Assembly (NCBI GenBank): GCA_024734555.1
Contig: JANPWX010000073.1
Coordinates: 786,600-850,599 of the forward strand
Length of the DNA: 64,000 nt
Direction: 5' to 3'
Source: Trochalopteron elliotii
Lineage: Eukaryota > Chordata > Aves > Passeriformes > Leiothrichidae
The notes under the pieces are model-generated. The model saw only the letters and a list, made by a program, of their open reading frames with translations, had not been told where the DNA came from and ran no database searches. A program made the position numbers and the translations under genes. This document shows, one piece after another, positions 34,676 through 44,000 of this stretch (position 1 is the stretch's first letter; each line of letters opens with the position of its first letter).

Positions 34676-35925
34676 CTGGGCAAAAGGAAAAGGAAAAGGA
34701 AAAGGAAAAGAGTCATTTGGGAGCTTATTTGCTTCCACATTAATGCCCAGAACTGACCTTGCCATTCCTCTGGAGGTTTTCTGCCTAGTACACCACGAAC
34801 CCAGCAGCAAAACTCAAAGATGGTGCCTCTCCTGACTGACTAGAGGGCAATGAAGAAAGACAATCACTCTTTTCCTCTGTCTGCTTTCTTTCTTTTAACC
34901 TCCTCCCTCTCCCAAGAAGCAACCCACACTTCTAACTCACTCCCAAATTATTGTCTCACTTCACTGACTTTGAATTACCTGTGTTTTAACACCCTGCAGG
35001 ATCAGCAGAGACAGCTGTCTTGAATAGGGGGGTGTGGGTAGAAAAAGTGCTCCCTCCCAGTTTGGGATAGAGGCAGTTAGAGAAGGGTCACAGACACCTC
35101 TGTCATTAGGTTTCCTTCACCTCTCAGATAATTCCAGGGCACATTCACCCCATTCTTCCTCCACCCTCCCATACCTTTCCTCCCTCTCAGAGTACACATG
35201 GTCCCTTGCATCTCAGGCACTCAGCTGCTGCCTGTGTTTTTCCTCCTCCCAAGACAGCAGACACACAGAGAAACAGTCCTGGGCTGACCATGATTTTGGT
35301 GTGCTCAGCAAAGCTGACTCCATCCCCACAGAGCCCCAGCAAGGCACCCTACCTCCTTCAATATGAACTCCAAGGGGTCATCAGGCTGATGGAACAGCAG
35401 TTTTTCTGTGATATCCTGAGACAGAGTCAGACAGAAGGAAAGAATTATTAATCCTTGCATAGATGGGTGCCTGCACTTCCTACTCCAATGCCATCTGCAT
35501 TTTAAAAAGTAAGAATCTCTTCAGACACCAAAGATGATCAAGGGTCCCTTTCTACTGCTTTTTCATAAGTCTATGCTTAAGAAAGCACAGGACAAGGAGG
35601 GGCCTGGGGAAGGGATAATTTGGTTCAAGCCAACTTTAGGACAAGCTTCTCACGTAAGCTTCTGGAAGGAGATGAGAAATACATATATCACCTCAAATAT
35701 CTGTAGAATTTTATGTTCCTCCACATAATTCATGGCAGCTTGATAGGGGTCTCCAAAAGCCTCTGGATTCTCCACTGATTCGAATGTAGTCTCTACTGCT
35801 GACAACACAGTCTCAACGGCGTTACTGCCATCCTGTGTGGATTCAGAAGTGTACATCTTGACTTTGAAAGGTGGAAGTTCACCCACAGGTGATCTGACCT
35901 CAGGTGAACTTTCCCTGGATGCAGG
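34607..35925 (-). CDS. TEX55: TEX55 (C3orf30)-like, C-terminal part with RIIa/Dpy-30-like domain
   Basis: Exons 35692-35925, 35353-35415 and 34607-34675 join in phase 0 to 121 codons plus TAG. The protein has an acidic Ser/Thr/Val-rich lead (AVETVLSAVETTFESVENPE), then DPYQAAMNYVEEHKILQIFE, DITEKLLFHQPDDPLEFILKE and VQSLIDAREAELERL. That is the helix-loop-helix layout and PxDPLEF signature of RIIa/Dpy-30-like docking modules. TEX55 is a testis-expressed protein ending in such a module. The position next to UPK1B, on the same strand, and the presumed head-to-head IGSF11 promoter support orthology. From the in-frame ATG at 35856 a 98-residue protein would be made. The N-terminal part is unclear (see the repeat segment entry). 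Other RIIa-module sperm proteins are the alternative, but synteny argues against them. Confidence 0.75.
34682..34711 (-). repeat. (CTTTTC)n microsatellite serving as polypyrimidine tract
   Basis: About five copies of the hexamer GGAAAA on the plus strand sit directly before the acceptor of the TEX55-like last exon, so on the transcribed strand they form its polypyrimidine tract. Length variation here could affect exon inclusion. Confidence 0.85.
35353..35415 (-). CDS. TEX55: TEX55-like penultimate exon (RIIa core)
   Basis: This 63-bp phase-0 exon encodes DITEKLLFHQPDDPLEFILK plus E, with the HQPDDPLEF signature of RIIa/Dpy-30 folds. The acceptor is CTGTCTCAG and the donor GTAGGG on the minus strand. 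Confidence 0.85.
35692..35925 (-). CDS. TEX55: TEX55-like exon with first RIIa helix
   Basis: The donor is GAG followed by GTGATA at 35691. The exon encodes 78 codons back to a TAG at 35926-35928. The upstream sequence CACTTCCTGCTCATTGTATAG has the look of a 3' splice site, and the exon length from there is exactly divisible by three, so the TAG may be the acceptor. Alternatively the exon continues upstream through a repeat segment in the same frame and the TAG is a nonsense change. The RIIa first helix (AAMNYVEEHKILQIFE) is intact in either case. Confidence 0.75.
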
Positions 35926-36164
35926 CTATACAATGAGCAGGAAGTGCTGCTCAGAACGTGGTGGCTTCTTGACAGCCAGCTGGTCTGCAGACACTGGCAA
36001 TTCCACTACAGATGGCTGGGCTGCGGATGCTGGAGCTTCCACGCCAGGTAGGTCATCCAGTGATGGTGGGGATTCAACTATAGGTGTGTGGTCCTCAGGT
36101 GGTTCAACAGCTGGTGGTACGCAGATTCCTCCACTTCAGATTTTTTATGATCATTGAACCCTTG
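35926..36164 (-). pseudogene. TEX55: TEX55-like proline/valine/glutamate-rich repeat segment, interrupted
   Basis: Upstream of the TAG the same frame reads through imperfect units of about 11-13 residues: PAVEPPEDHTP, IVESPPSLDDLPG, VEAPASAAQPS, VVELPVSADQLA and VKKPPRSEQ. TEX55 proteins have a repetitive N-terminal region, so this fits. Near 36122-36125 the repeat frame meets a TGA and the natural upstream continuation (FNDHKKSEVEESA after an acceptor at 36165) is in another frame. So one stop and one possible frameshift separate the repeats from their flanks. It may be a decayed exon part, a sequencing error, or intron with exon origin. Confidence 0.45.
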
Positions 36165-36740
36165 CTACAATATTTAGCAAAAAAAGAACAAGAGCATTTT
36201 AAATATCTATCTCCACAGACTAGACACAGCACATTGCTCCATCCTCTGCAAATATGCTGCAGCCACACTTAAAGCGTGCACTAATAGGGTTTATTTCTGT
36301 GACTGGCCCCACCTGCACCTTCTGCATTATCACAGCAACTCTACTTCAGCTCTGCCCCAGGTCTTCAGAACTGGTCTGAACTATGCAGCACTTGTAGCTG
36401 TGCCTGATCCTCACTTACTGACTAGTTTTCCTAGGGTGACTCTGAGCGTATATTCTAGGTATACACCTCAGGTATATTCTTTGTCTCTATGGAAGTCCCT
36501 TGGATGGATCTCAGACCCCCTGACTCATAACCTTTTCTTGCCCATGACTGTTGATGAGCCCTCTTACGTGCACACTGCCTGCACTGTGGTTGCCCTCATC
36601 TCCTGCCTCATTCCCTGCTTGGTGCAGCTCTAGGTTTGCTCCCCAACAGCAGCAGCTGAAATTTGTGCAGGCTTTACCCATCTGCCCCTTAAACAGCTAG
36701 CCATGGACTGTTCTGTATCCATGCTCCACACTGCCATTCC
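36165..36740. other. probable TEX55-like first intron
   Basis: Stops occur in all minus-strand frames and no exon is recognised. The first TEX55-like exon is expected between here and the assembly gap but could not be placed with confidence. Confidence 0.4.
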
Positions 36741-36957
36741 TAGACCTGAGACTGAGTGCGGGCAGTCTTGCCCCGTTTCTTCCTACCATCCCGGTTGCTG
36801 CAATGTTGCCAGAAGCGGGGTGCTGGGGGAGGACCGAGGGGGAGCAGGACCTGCACCCACCCCCCTGGAACTGGGAAGGAAGATGTTGCTGGGGACAACG
36901 GGTCGTTGACAACGGGGTTCCCTTCGCGCAGAAGGGAGGCGGTGGCGGTGGGAGGCC

Positions 36958-36986
36958 GGGCCGGGGCGCTCGGGGGCCAGGCGGGG
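36958..36986 (+). promoter_or_regulatory. G-quadruplex motif in the CpG island
   Basis: Four G-runs of 3, 4, 5 and 4 residues are separated by loops of 2, 5 and 6 bases, which meets the usual G3+N1-7 rule. It lies about 160 bases left of the assembly gap and inside the presumed promoter. Whether it folds is not known. Confidence 0.7.
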
Positions 36987-37143
36987 AGGTGCACTCAGGG
37001 AAGAGGGGGGAGCGGTTCCCGGCCGGGGCTTTCCCTCACCTGCCCCCGGCTCTGCAGGGAAGGGCAGGGGGCGCTTCGCCCCCCGCCCGCGCCGGCTCTT
37101 TCTGCTGCTCGCCGCTCGCCGTAGCCGTGATTTGCTAATCCAC

Positions 37144-37481
37144 NNNNNNNNNNNNNNNNNNNNNNNNNNNNNNNNNNNNNNNNNNNNNNNNNNNNNNNNN
37201 NNNNNNNNNNNNNNNNNNNNNNNNNNNNNNNNNNNNNNNNNNNNNNNNNNNNNNNNNNNNNNNNNNNNNNNNNNNNNNNNNNNNNNNNNNNNNNNNNNNN
37301 NNNNNNNNNNNNNNNNNNNNNNNNNNNNNNNNNNNNNNNNNNNNNNNNNNNNNNNNNNNNNNNNNNNNNNNNNNNNNNNNNNNNNNNNNNNNNNNNNNNN
37401 NNNNNNNNNNNNNNNNNNNNNNNNNNNNNNNNNNNNNNNNNNNNNNNNNNNNNNNNNNNNNNNNNNNNNNNNNNNNNNNNN
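37144..37481. other. assembly gap (338 Ns)
   Basis: All bases are N. The gap sits in the middle of the CpG island, as is common for GC-rich promoters in bird assemblies. It probably hides the transcription start sites and the first exon(s) of the divergent genes. Open frames that cross it are artefacts. Confidence 0.99.
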
Positions 37482-37530
37482 GCATGCGCATGAGAATCCG
37501 GGGCAGGCGGGGCAGGCGCGGGAAGCCGCG

Positions 37531-37550
37531 GCGGTTGCCGGGGTAACCGC
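37531..37550. promoter_or_regulatory. RFX X-box candidate
   Basis: GTTGCC-GG-GGTAAC at 37534-37547, inside a 20-bp imperfect palindrome, fits the X-box consensus GTNRCC N(0-3) RGYAAC bound by RFX factors. Those factors drive ciliary and spermatogenic genes, which suits TEX55. A CACGTG E-box follows at 37553-37558. Confidence 0.65.
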
Positions 37551-37607
37551 TTCACGTGCCTCGGCGCCCGGCGCCGCCGGGGTCGCGCGAGCGCTGAGTG
37601 CCGCGCG

Positions 37608-37616
37608 GCCATCTTG
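37608..37616 (+). promoter_or_regulatory. YY1-type site GCCATCTTG
   Basis: This nine-base match to the YY1 motif is typically found just downstream of start sites in TATA-less CpG-island promoters, in plus orientation as here. It overlaps the presumed end of the first exon. Confidence 0.5.
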
Positions 37617-37737
37617 GGTGAGGGCGGAATTGCAGGGCAGGGGCGGGGGAGTCCCGGAGTTAATCGGAGGAAAAAGCCTCTGAGGTTAATTTGTCCAGCC
37701 GATGACCGAACTCCCCGGTGGCACCCGGACCGTGGCA

Positions 37738-38262
37738 GTACGTGCCATGTCAAGCCTTTGCTTGAGCATGTCCAGGGGCGGTGACTCTGCCACCCCCCTG
37801 GGGAGCCCATTCCAATGTCCAGTCACGTTTTCTGTGAAGAAATTCTTCCTGATGTCCAACCTAAACCTCCCTTGGCGCAGCTTAAGACTCTGTCCTCTTG
37901 TCCTGTCCCTGGTTGTCTGGTAGAAGAGACCAACCTCCACCTGGCTACAGCCTGTTTAGAGGCGGTTGTAGAGAGAGATAAGGTTCCCCTGAGCTTCCTT
38001 TCCTCCAGGCTAAGCATCTCCCAGCTCCCTCTGCTGCTCCTTGTAAGACTTGTGCTCCAAACCCTTCACCAGCTCCACTGCCCTTCTCTGGACTCACTCC
38101 AGCACCTCAATGGCTTGAAGTGAAGGGGCCCAGAAGTGGACTCGATTCAGAAGAGACAGGATTTGAGGTGTGGTTTCCCCAGTGCTGAGTACAGGGGGTC
38201 AATCGCTGCCCTGGTCCTGCTGCTCACACAACTCCTGATACCGGCCAGCATGTCACTGGTGG
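37738..38262 (-). mobile_element. CR1 LINE fragment
   Basis: The plus strand shows the CR1 3' region in reverse complement: GGTGACTCTGCCACC, AAGAAATTCTTCCTGATGTC, CCTCTTGTCCTGTCCCTGG, CTTTCCTCCAGGCTAAGCAT and ACTTGTGCTCCAAACCCTTC. The terminal repeat motif at the 3' end is missing. The left boundary is uncertain by about 50 bases. It lies little more than 100 bases from the candidate first-exon donor. Confidence 0.9.
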
Positions 38263-38276
38263 TGGTGCCTGGCACT

Positions 38277-38332
38277 AGTCCTGGTCCTGGCTCTGGTTCT
38301 GGTCTTGGTTCTAGTTCTGGTCTCGGTCCTGG
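38277..38332. repeat. hexanucleotide repeat (TCTGGT-type)
   Basis: About nine imperfect copies of a six-base unit varying as TCCTGG, CTCTGG, TTCTGG and TCTTGG, directly after the CR1 fragment. An open frame reads it as alternating Gly-Ser/Gly-Leu, which is a consequence of the repeat, not evidence for a protein. Confidence 0.85.
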
Positions 38333-38572
38333 AAAAAGTCATGTCAAATAGCTTGTACAGGAAAGCAGGGAAGCAAGAGGTAGGGTATTAGAGTGCCGAG
38401 AGAAATATTTCCATGTACATTGATGTGAGAAGTACTTTCTCCTGTCCTCAGTTTTACACAGATCCAGACAGTTGGTGTTCTGCGTGATGAACTTCGTCAG
38501 AAAAAGCAAATAAACAGACTGCCAGTTTTCCCCAAAGAGGAGATGAAAGGATAAAGATAAAAGCTGTGCTGG

Positions 38573-38586
38573 GTTACCACAGTAAC
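38573..38586. promoter_or_regulatory. second RFX X-box candidate
   Basis: GTTACC-AC-AGTAAC fits the X-box consensus and lies in the palindrome GGTTAC-CACA-GTAACC, about 1 kb right of the CpG island. It is outside the CR1 copy, so it is not repeat-derived. Confidence 0.45.
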
Positions 38587-40849
38587 CGGCTTCTGACATA
38601 TTCTGGTTCATGCTCCAGTCTGACAAGAGCTGGGTTTGAAACAACTGGCTGAAACTGCCATGGGGGCTTATGGGATGAGGGGAGGGGAGATACAGGACTT
38701 CAAAAGCTGTTCTAAACTTACAGATGTCACTTCCATTCAGAGCAGTTCACTTTGTGTGTGTTTTTCAGGTTATGTCATTGGCCTTTTAAGGGAAACAGTT
38801 GTCTCACTGCTCCAGTACCAGGTTCATGACACTACTGTCCATACCCTCAGCCACGCTGACCACTCAGATCACCTTGCACTGGAGCACTGCTGGTGGCACT
38901 CATGGAATGCCGGGTCATTCCCTCTCTGATCACTTCTTGCATTTCCCATTTCTCCATGTGACAGTGATGGTTCCAGACAGCGTGGGACTGCCGGCTTTTT
39001 GTAACTGCTGATACAGTTTTATCTGAAGGAGGGATTTTGATATCAGTTGTGTGTTAGGGTGGTTGTGTGCTGAGCCATCCCAGTGCTGTGTTCTCCACAG
39101 CATGACTCCCTGCAGGGCTTCTCCCATGGGTTTCTCCTCTCTATCCTCTACTGGACGGGACTAAGCAGTTCTTGGCTGCCTGCTGGCTTCAAATAGTGTC
39201 ATGCTGTGGGTAAATCTCGAGCCCCATGTGTTCCTTTCATCTGTGCCTCATTGGTAAACAGCAGATATCTCCATTTCCAGCTCCACTGCCTACTGCAGGG
39301 ATCTGGCTGCTGGGTCTGGAAAGCTAGGATTTTGCACAGGGAAGTAAGATGAATGACTCTATTAAATAAACATCACTGCTCTGTTTATTCTTTCAAAAGA
39401 ACAGATTATAAAAAAGCAGAAGATGCATTTTAAATGCATTAAAAATTCTGAGCAAAATAATGTCTTAAATACAATGCTCATGTAAGATAAATCACATGGC
39501 TTTTTTCTACACAGGCACATGGAAAGCAAAAACGTATTATTATATCATTATTTATATGGCACCATATGCTAAGTCTGGAACTTAAAGACTTTGAAATAAA
39601 TAAGAAAACACCAGCTGCAGATCAGCAATACACTCCTTTATTGGGAGTCACTGTGTAACTGTGGCTATCATTCCTGCTGTTAAGTTAAAACTTAAATAAA
39701 TTGTCAGAGAAATAAGATAGCCATTAGAGATTCAGTGTCTGTCTCCTGGGGACGCTTTTTCTAACAGCTGTAACAAAGACCTGCTGCTGGTTTTGTCCTA
39801 TCTCTGTAGTAACTCACTGCATTTGTCCCTGCAGTATCGCACAGTTGTTCAGTAGAGATGGTTGAGCTGCTCACTATAAATAATGTTGGTTAACAATGCA
39901 GCCCCTTTTGGGTTAATAAATTACGCTCAAACCACTCTTGAGCCTCTTTGATTGGTTTCTTGCAAGTCTGCAGTGGAGAGTTGGAAGAAATCACTTTCCA
40001 CAGTCTGTTTACTTTGAATATTTTTTCTTATTTTATTGAGCTGTAAATATATATATAAAATAGCCAAATCCTTAAAATGCCTATCTCAAATTCCAGTCGC
40101 CTCGTCCGCTACTTGAAAATCGTAATGAGATGCATGGGATGAAACATAAAAGGAAATTTAAATGTCATTGCTTAAAGGGGTAGATGGCCTCGGTCAGCAC
40201 CAGGCTGGGGAATTTCTCCCCGTCCTTAGTGCGGGATTTGCTGTCTGATGGCGGGGTTTCCCCCAGGCTGAGGCTGGTGGCCGGAGCAGGGAGCTCACCT
40301 GCCGCATGATCCATGAGCTGCGGCAGCCCAGTCGATACCCACAGCCGGGGCCTCGCGGTTCTCTGTGCGCTGCAGCCCCAAAACTCTCTGACCTGTGGTT
40401 TTGCACAGTTGCAGCCAGACGTAGTTAAAGCCTTCCTGAGCTCTGGTGAACAAAGAGCAGCTTTAGGTCGTGGACATTGGTCCAAAAAGACCCCAGGCTG
40501 TGAGGCAGAGGCTTGGGGACCTTGGAGACACATCTCAGCTCATCTGTGTCCTGACCAGTGACTCTGTGGGGGTCATGAGGCTGGCGTGCACATTGGTTCC
40601 TTACCTCAGTGGTGGATTAATTGTTCTGCCCTCGATCCAGAGGTGTTTTAAGATAAGGACAGGCTGGGATGAGAGCAGGTGTTAGAGCAGGAGAGTGGAG
40701 AAAGCCATCTCCTGCATGAGGTAGAGGGCTGGGGTGCAAGCGGAAGAGAGGTGGCTGGGGCTGCTGATTTGCATCCAGACTACTCCTGTACCAGCAGACT
40801 TTGATGGGGGTGTGCTTCTGACAGCGATGTTGACGAGGAGACTGTACCC

Positions 40850-41060
40850 AAGTGTCTGCGCTTGTACAGGCGGCTCTGAGTGTTTGTGTGCTGGCAAATG
40901 CAGCTCTTCCCCCAGCACTTCCCGCAGCTCGGGCTCTACCCGCATTTCCCAGCAGAGAGCAGCAGAGCCCCGTAGCTGCTCGCAGGGCCTCGAAGTGCCG
41001 CAGCCTCCGAGACCTTCTGGCAGCGCCTGCCTCCGCAACGCACAGCAGTAAACCTTCGCT
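40850..41060. promoter_or_regulatory. CpG-rich patch
   Basis: At least a dozen CpGs occur within about 145 bases at 40920-41065, far above the surrounding sequence, with four overlapping open frames of about 100-150 codons caused by the composition. It could be a small secondary promoter or enhancer CpG island. No TATA box or obvious exon-donor pair was identified. Confidence 0.4.
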
Positions 41061-44000
41061 CTCAGGCATGTCAGGCCTGTCAAGAGCATTGGTGTGGGCA
41101 AACAGAAAACACGTGCTCTCAATATCGAAGATTCGGGGCTTTCCTGAAAACCAAGATGTTTGCAGAAATCAGTGAGACCTTTCTTGAAGGGGTGCTTTCC
41201 AAATTGTCTTTCAGCTCAAAGTTTGTTGAAAGGGAGTGCCTCAAGTATGGCTTCAGAAAGTGGGGGCAACAGGATATCAGCAAACCTCTTTCATAGATGA
41301 CAGGCATGGACTGGGTAACCCCTCGAGGTCTCCTTCAGTCCAGTCTTCAGCAATGCCAGAAAGAGACATGTTATTAACTTCTGTGTTTGGAAATATTTGC
41401 TTTGGGAACCTGTTTAGCCTATCTTAGATTTAACCTTTTGTGTTAAAAATAAAATTTCAGCTGACTCTTGTTCCCTCATTTGTAATGCTACCAGGAATGT
41501 TACTGGAGATAAGGATGAATGAAAAAAGTGGGATAAAGTTTCTTTGCTAAGGTGTCAAAACTAATTAATTCGTGTCTAGTTTAGATACCACTCTCAAGGA
41601 AAACAAGACTTTCTTCCCTATTTGGAAATCTGCCTGCTGCAAATTGGCATTTAAATAAGTCAAATCTGGGATTGTATTAGAAGCTCCTCAGCAGTATTAA
41701 CTGGGACAGGTTTTGTTATTCCTTAATTGTCCCATTGTAGTTCCTGAAACTATTACGGTTTTATACGTTCTCTTGGAAAATAATTACAGACCTTCTGGGA
41801 GTCCCAGTCCTTGTAAGGCAGAAGGCTTAAGTGTGGTGTCACCATTACATGGCATGAAAGGGAGGGGATGCTGTGTTCTGGCTGAAGTTCAGTGAACCTT
41901 CATCCAGTCCTGTCTCCATCAGCTGTGAAACCACTGAAGAAAGGAAGGGTCCAGACATGAAGTTCAGCTGAAGGAGTGGTGTCTGTGGAGGATGCTGGAG
42001 GTGCCTGTGGAGGATGCTGGGCATAAGGACAGCAGCTGGGTACTGGGAAGACTCTGGTTTGCCTTTTTGCTCCATCCTGTGAACACTGCGTCACTGCTGT
42101 GCTCCCCTCTGCTGTGAACCCATCCCTGGCATTGGAACAAGAAGGCAGGCATGGTACGGAACAGGATTTTGGAAGGCAAATGTATCGTGCAGTGACAGCA
42201 GGACTCTGGGTAACCCTGTCAGTAGGTCCTTCTTGAAGAGGCTGTAATCCACAGATGGTTGTGAGGGGCTTTTTTTGCATTCTTCAAAGCCTTGTGGCCA
42301 GAGTACCCTCTTCATCCTCTCTTCCCCCCACCCCCTTATTTTGCCTGTATACCAAGCTAATCTAAAATATGGTGCAGACCACCTTAGCCCTGGGATCACT
42401 CAGCAGGCCCTACAGCCTCCCACCACTCACCCTAGGTAGGATCTGTCCCTCTTTATTGATGCAAATGATACTTTTGTCTCTGAATCCTAGCTGTACGTGG
42501 GAAAGGTGCAATTAGCTCCTTGCAGGAGCCAGGCCTGTCTGCCTTCCCTTGTTTAACAGAGGCTTTAATTAAAGACCCCCTGATGCTAGAAAGGCACATT
42601 AATTATTCATCTGAAAACATTTACATAGAGTCCCCCGTTTCCCTTCTTCAATAAATTATCAGCTTCAGATCTCCATAATTCATCGAAATGACTAAAAATA
42701 CATTGTCTCAGCCTCCATCACCTCCCTTTTCACTTTGTCTGTTCCAACTGTGATAGGTTCAGTATCTTAATGTGAAGGTCTCCTACTGCTCTTAAGTAAA
42801 AAGGGAGGATGGAATACGAGGGGGAGAGGGAGAGGGAAAGATTTGTCCCTTGATGGTAGTCATGCACATGGTAGTAATTTTTGTGTTTTTTCTTTCCCAC
42901 AAAACTGGCATGATCCTGAGGTTAGAAGAAGCTCATTGACTATTTCTAATACGGAAAAATCCACTGAGAGGAGGAGAAAAGATCTTTCCAGGGGCAGAAG
43001 AGGTCTGGGTTTATATGATTTCTGTGCTCAGGTGTAGAGAGCCTGTGTGATCATTAGCCCAGCAGTTAATCTCCCTAGATCATCTCTGTGCTTCACCTGT
43101 AGACCAGGCTAGCAGTTCCCTCTCTGCCTGGTAGAGGGATGCCACTTTACTAATTATAAGCTGTTTCAATATAGGTGTGTGAAAGAGGAAAAAACCAGAT
43201 AAGCCTAGGCAGAGGGAGAAGTTTTGCAGCAATTCACAACAAAGATGTCACTGCAGGCACAGCTGAGGGAAAATTCACTGCAAATGGTTTTCGCCAATGC
43301 ATTTCACTTTGTGACAAAGCAAACCGTCACATGAGAGAGGAAAAAAACAGTTCTCTGAGGGCTTCTTTACATGGGGAGTTAAGACAAATTAGTATGAGGT
43401 GTGAGGTAATGTGCAGAAGTTGAGGTGCTCTTAACCTGTGTGTGGGTGCTCTGATACAGGAGGAAAATGGCCATGGTTCACAGTGGTGACAATTAAACAA
43501 AAGCAGAGCAAAGGTTACTTTATCTCCAAATATCCATGCAGGGCTTAACATGCTTTCACCTGCACTCATTTCGCATCTTTGGTAATCTACCTTAATTTTC
43601 ATGAATGTTCTAATCTGCAGGGATTAGAGAAGTGTGTGCTCCACCTGACTCTGAATAACTACTGTTCCTGGAGCAATCTTGGTGCCTACAGAAATCCAAC
43701 CAGATGTGCTCTCCTGGGAGCAGGAGGAGCCAGATGCTGTAAATGGGTGATCTTCTAGGATGATGGGTGCAAGGGGGCAGGATGGATACTGGCGACTTTC
43801 TTGGGATGTGGTCAAAGAGGGCATTAGAGAATGAACCAGGAAAGGAGTGCTGACTTCAGAGCAGTTGGCCCACTTACCTTTAAATGTTCAGTGTTTTCAG
43901 AGGGAAATAAAAAGGTTTATTTTTGGCCCTGAGCACACTCAGGGGCTAAATCTGAGACTAAAAATGGAGTGGAACTGATTACAAAGAGTGATACACTTAT

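Larger units (their letters stand above)
37482..37617 (+). other. candidate 5' exon of the rightward gene (IGSF11 by synteny)
   Basis: The GC-rich sequence right of the gap ends in a good donor, ATCTTGG followed by GTGAGG (exon edge 37617), directly after a YY1-type GCCATCTTG. No convincing coding start is present: the ATGs at 37484 and 37490 are in frame and run to TAA after about 20 codons. It would be mostly or wholly untranslated. The immunoglobulin adhesion gene IGSF11 is expected here from human gene order, but no sequence match to it was seen. Confidence 0.4.
36750..37660. promoter_or_regulatory. CpG island, probable bidirectional TEX55/IGSF11 promoter
   Basis: GC content and CpG density rise sharply on both sides of a sequencing gap, unlike anything else in the window. 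In human, TEX55 and IGSF11 start head-to-head within about a hundred bases, and the TEX55-like exons here run away to the left on the minus strand. The island therefore most likely serves TEX55 leftwards and IGSF11 rightwards. Binding-site candidates are listed separately. No IGSF11 protein-coding sequence was recognised, so the rightward gene is inferred from synteny. Confidence 0.65.

Noticed and set aside
36995..37810. Long open frames of 271, 183 and 118 codons over the CpG island
   Set aside because: They run across the 338-base N gap, which contains no real codons; the flanking parts are GC-rich and show no family signature.
40165..40533. Possible minus-strand exon with acceptor CCTCACAG and donor CAG/GTGAGC
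   Set aside because: The splice sites look good, but the two plausible frames give different unrecognised peptides and no neighbouring exon fits, so I do not annotate a gene here.
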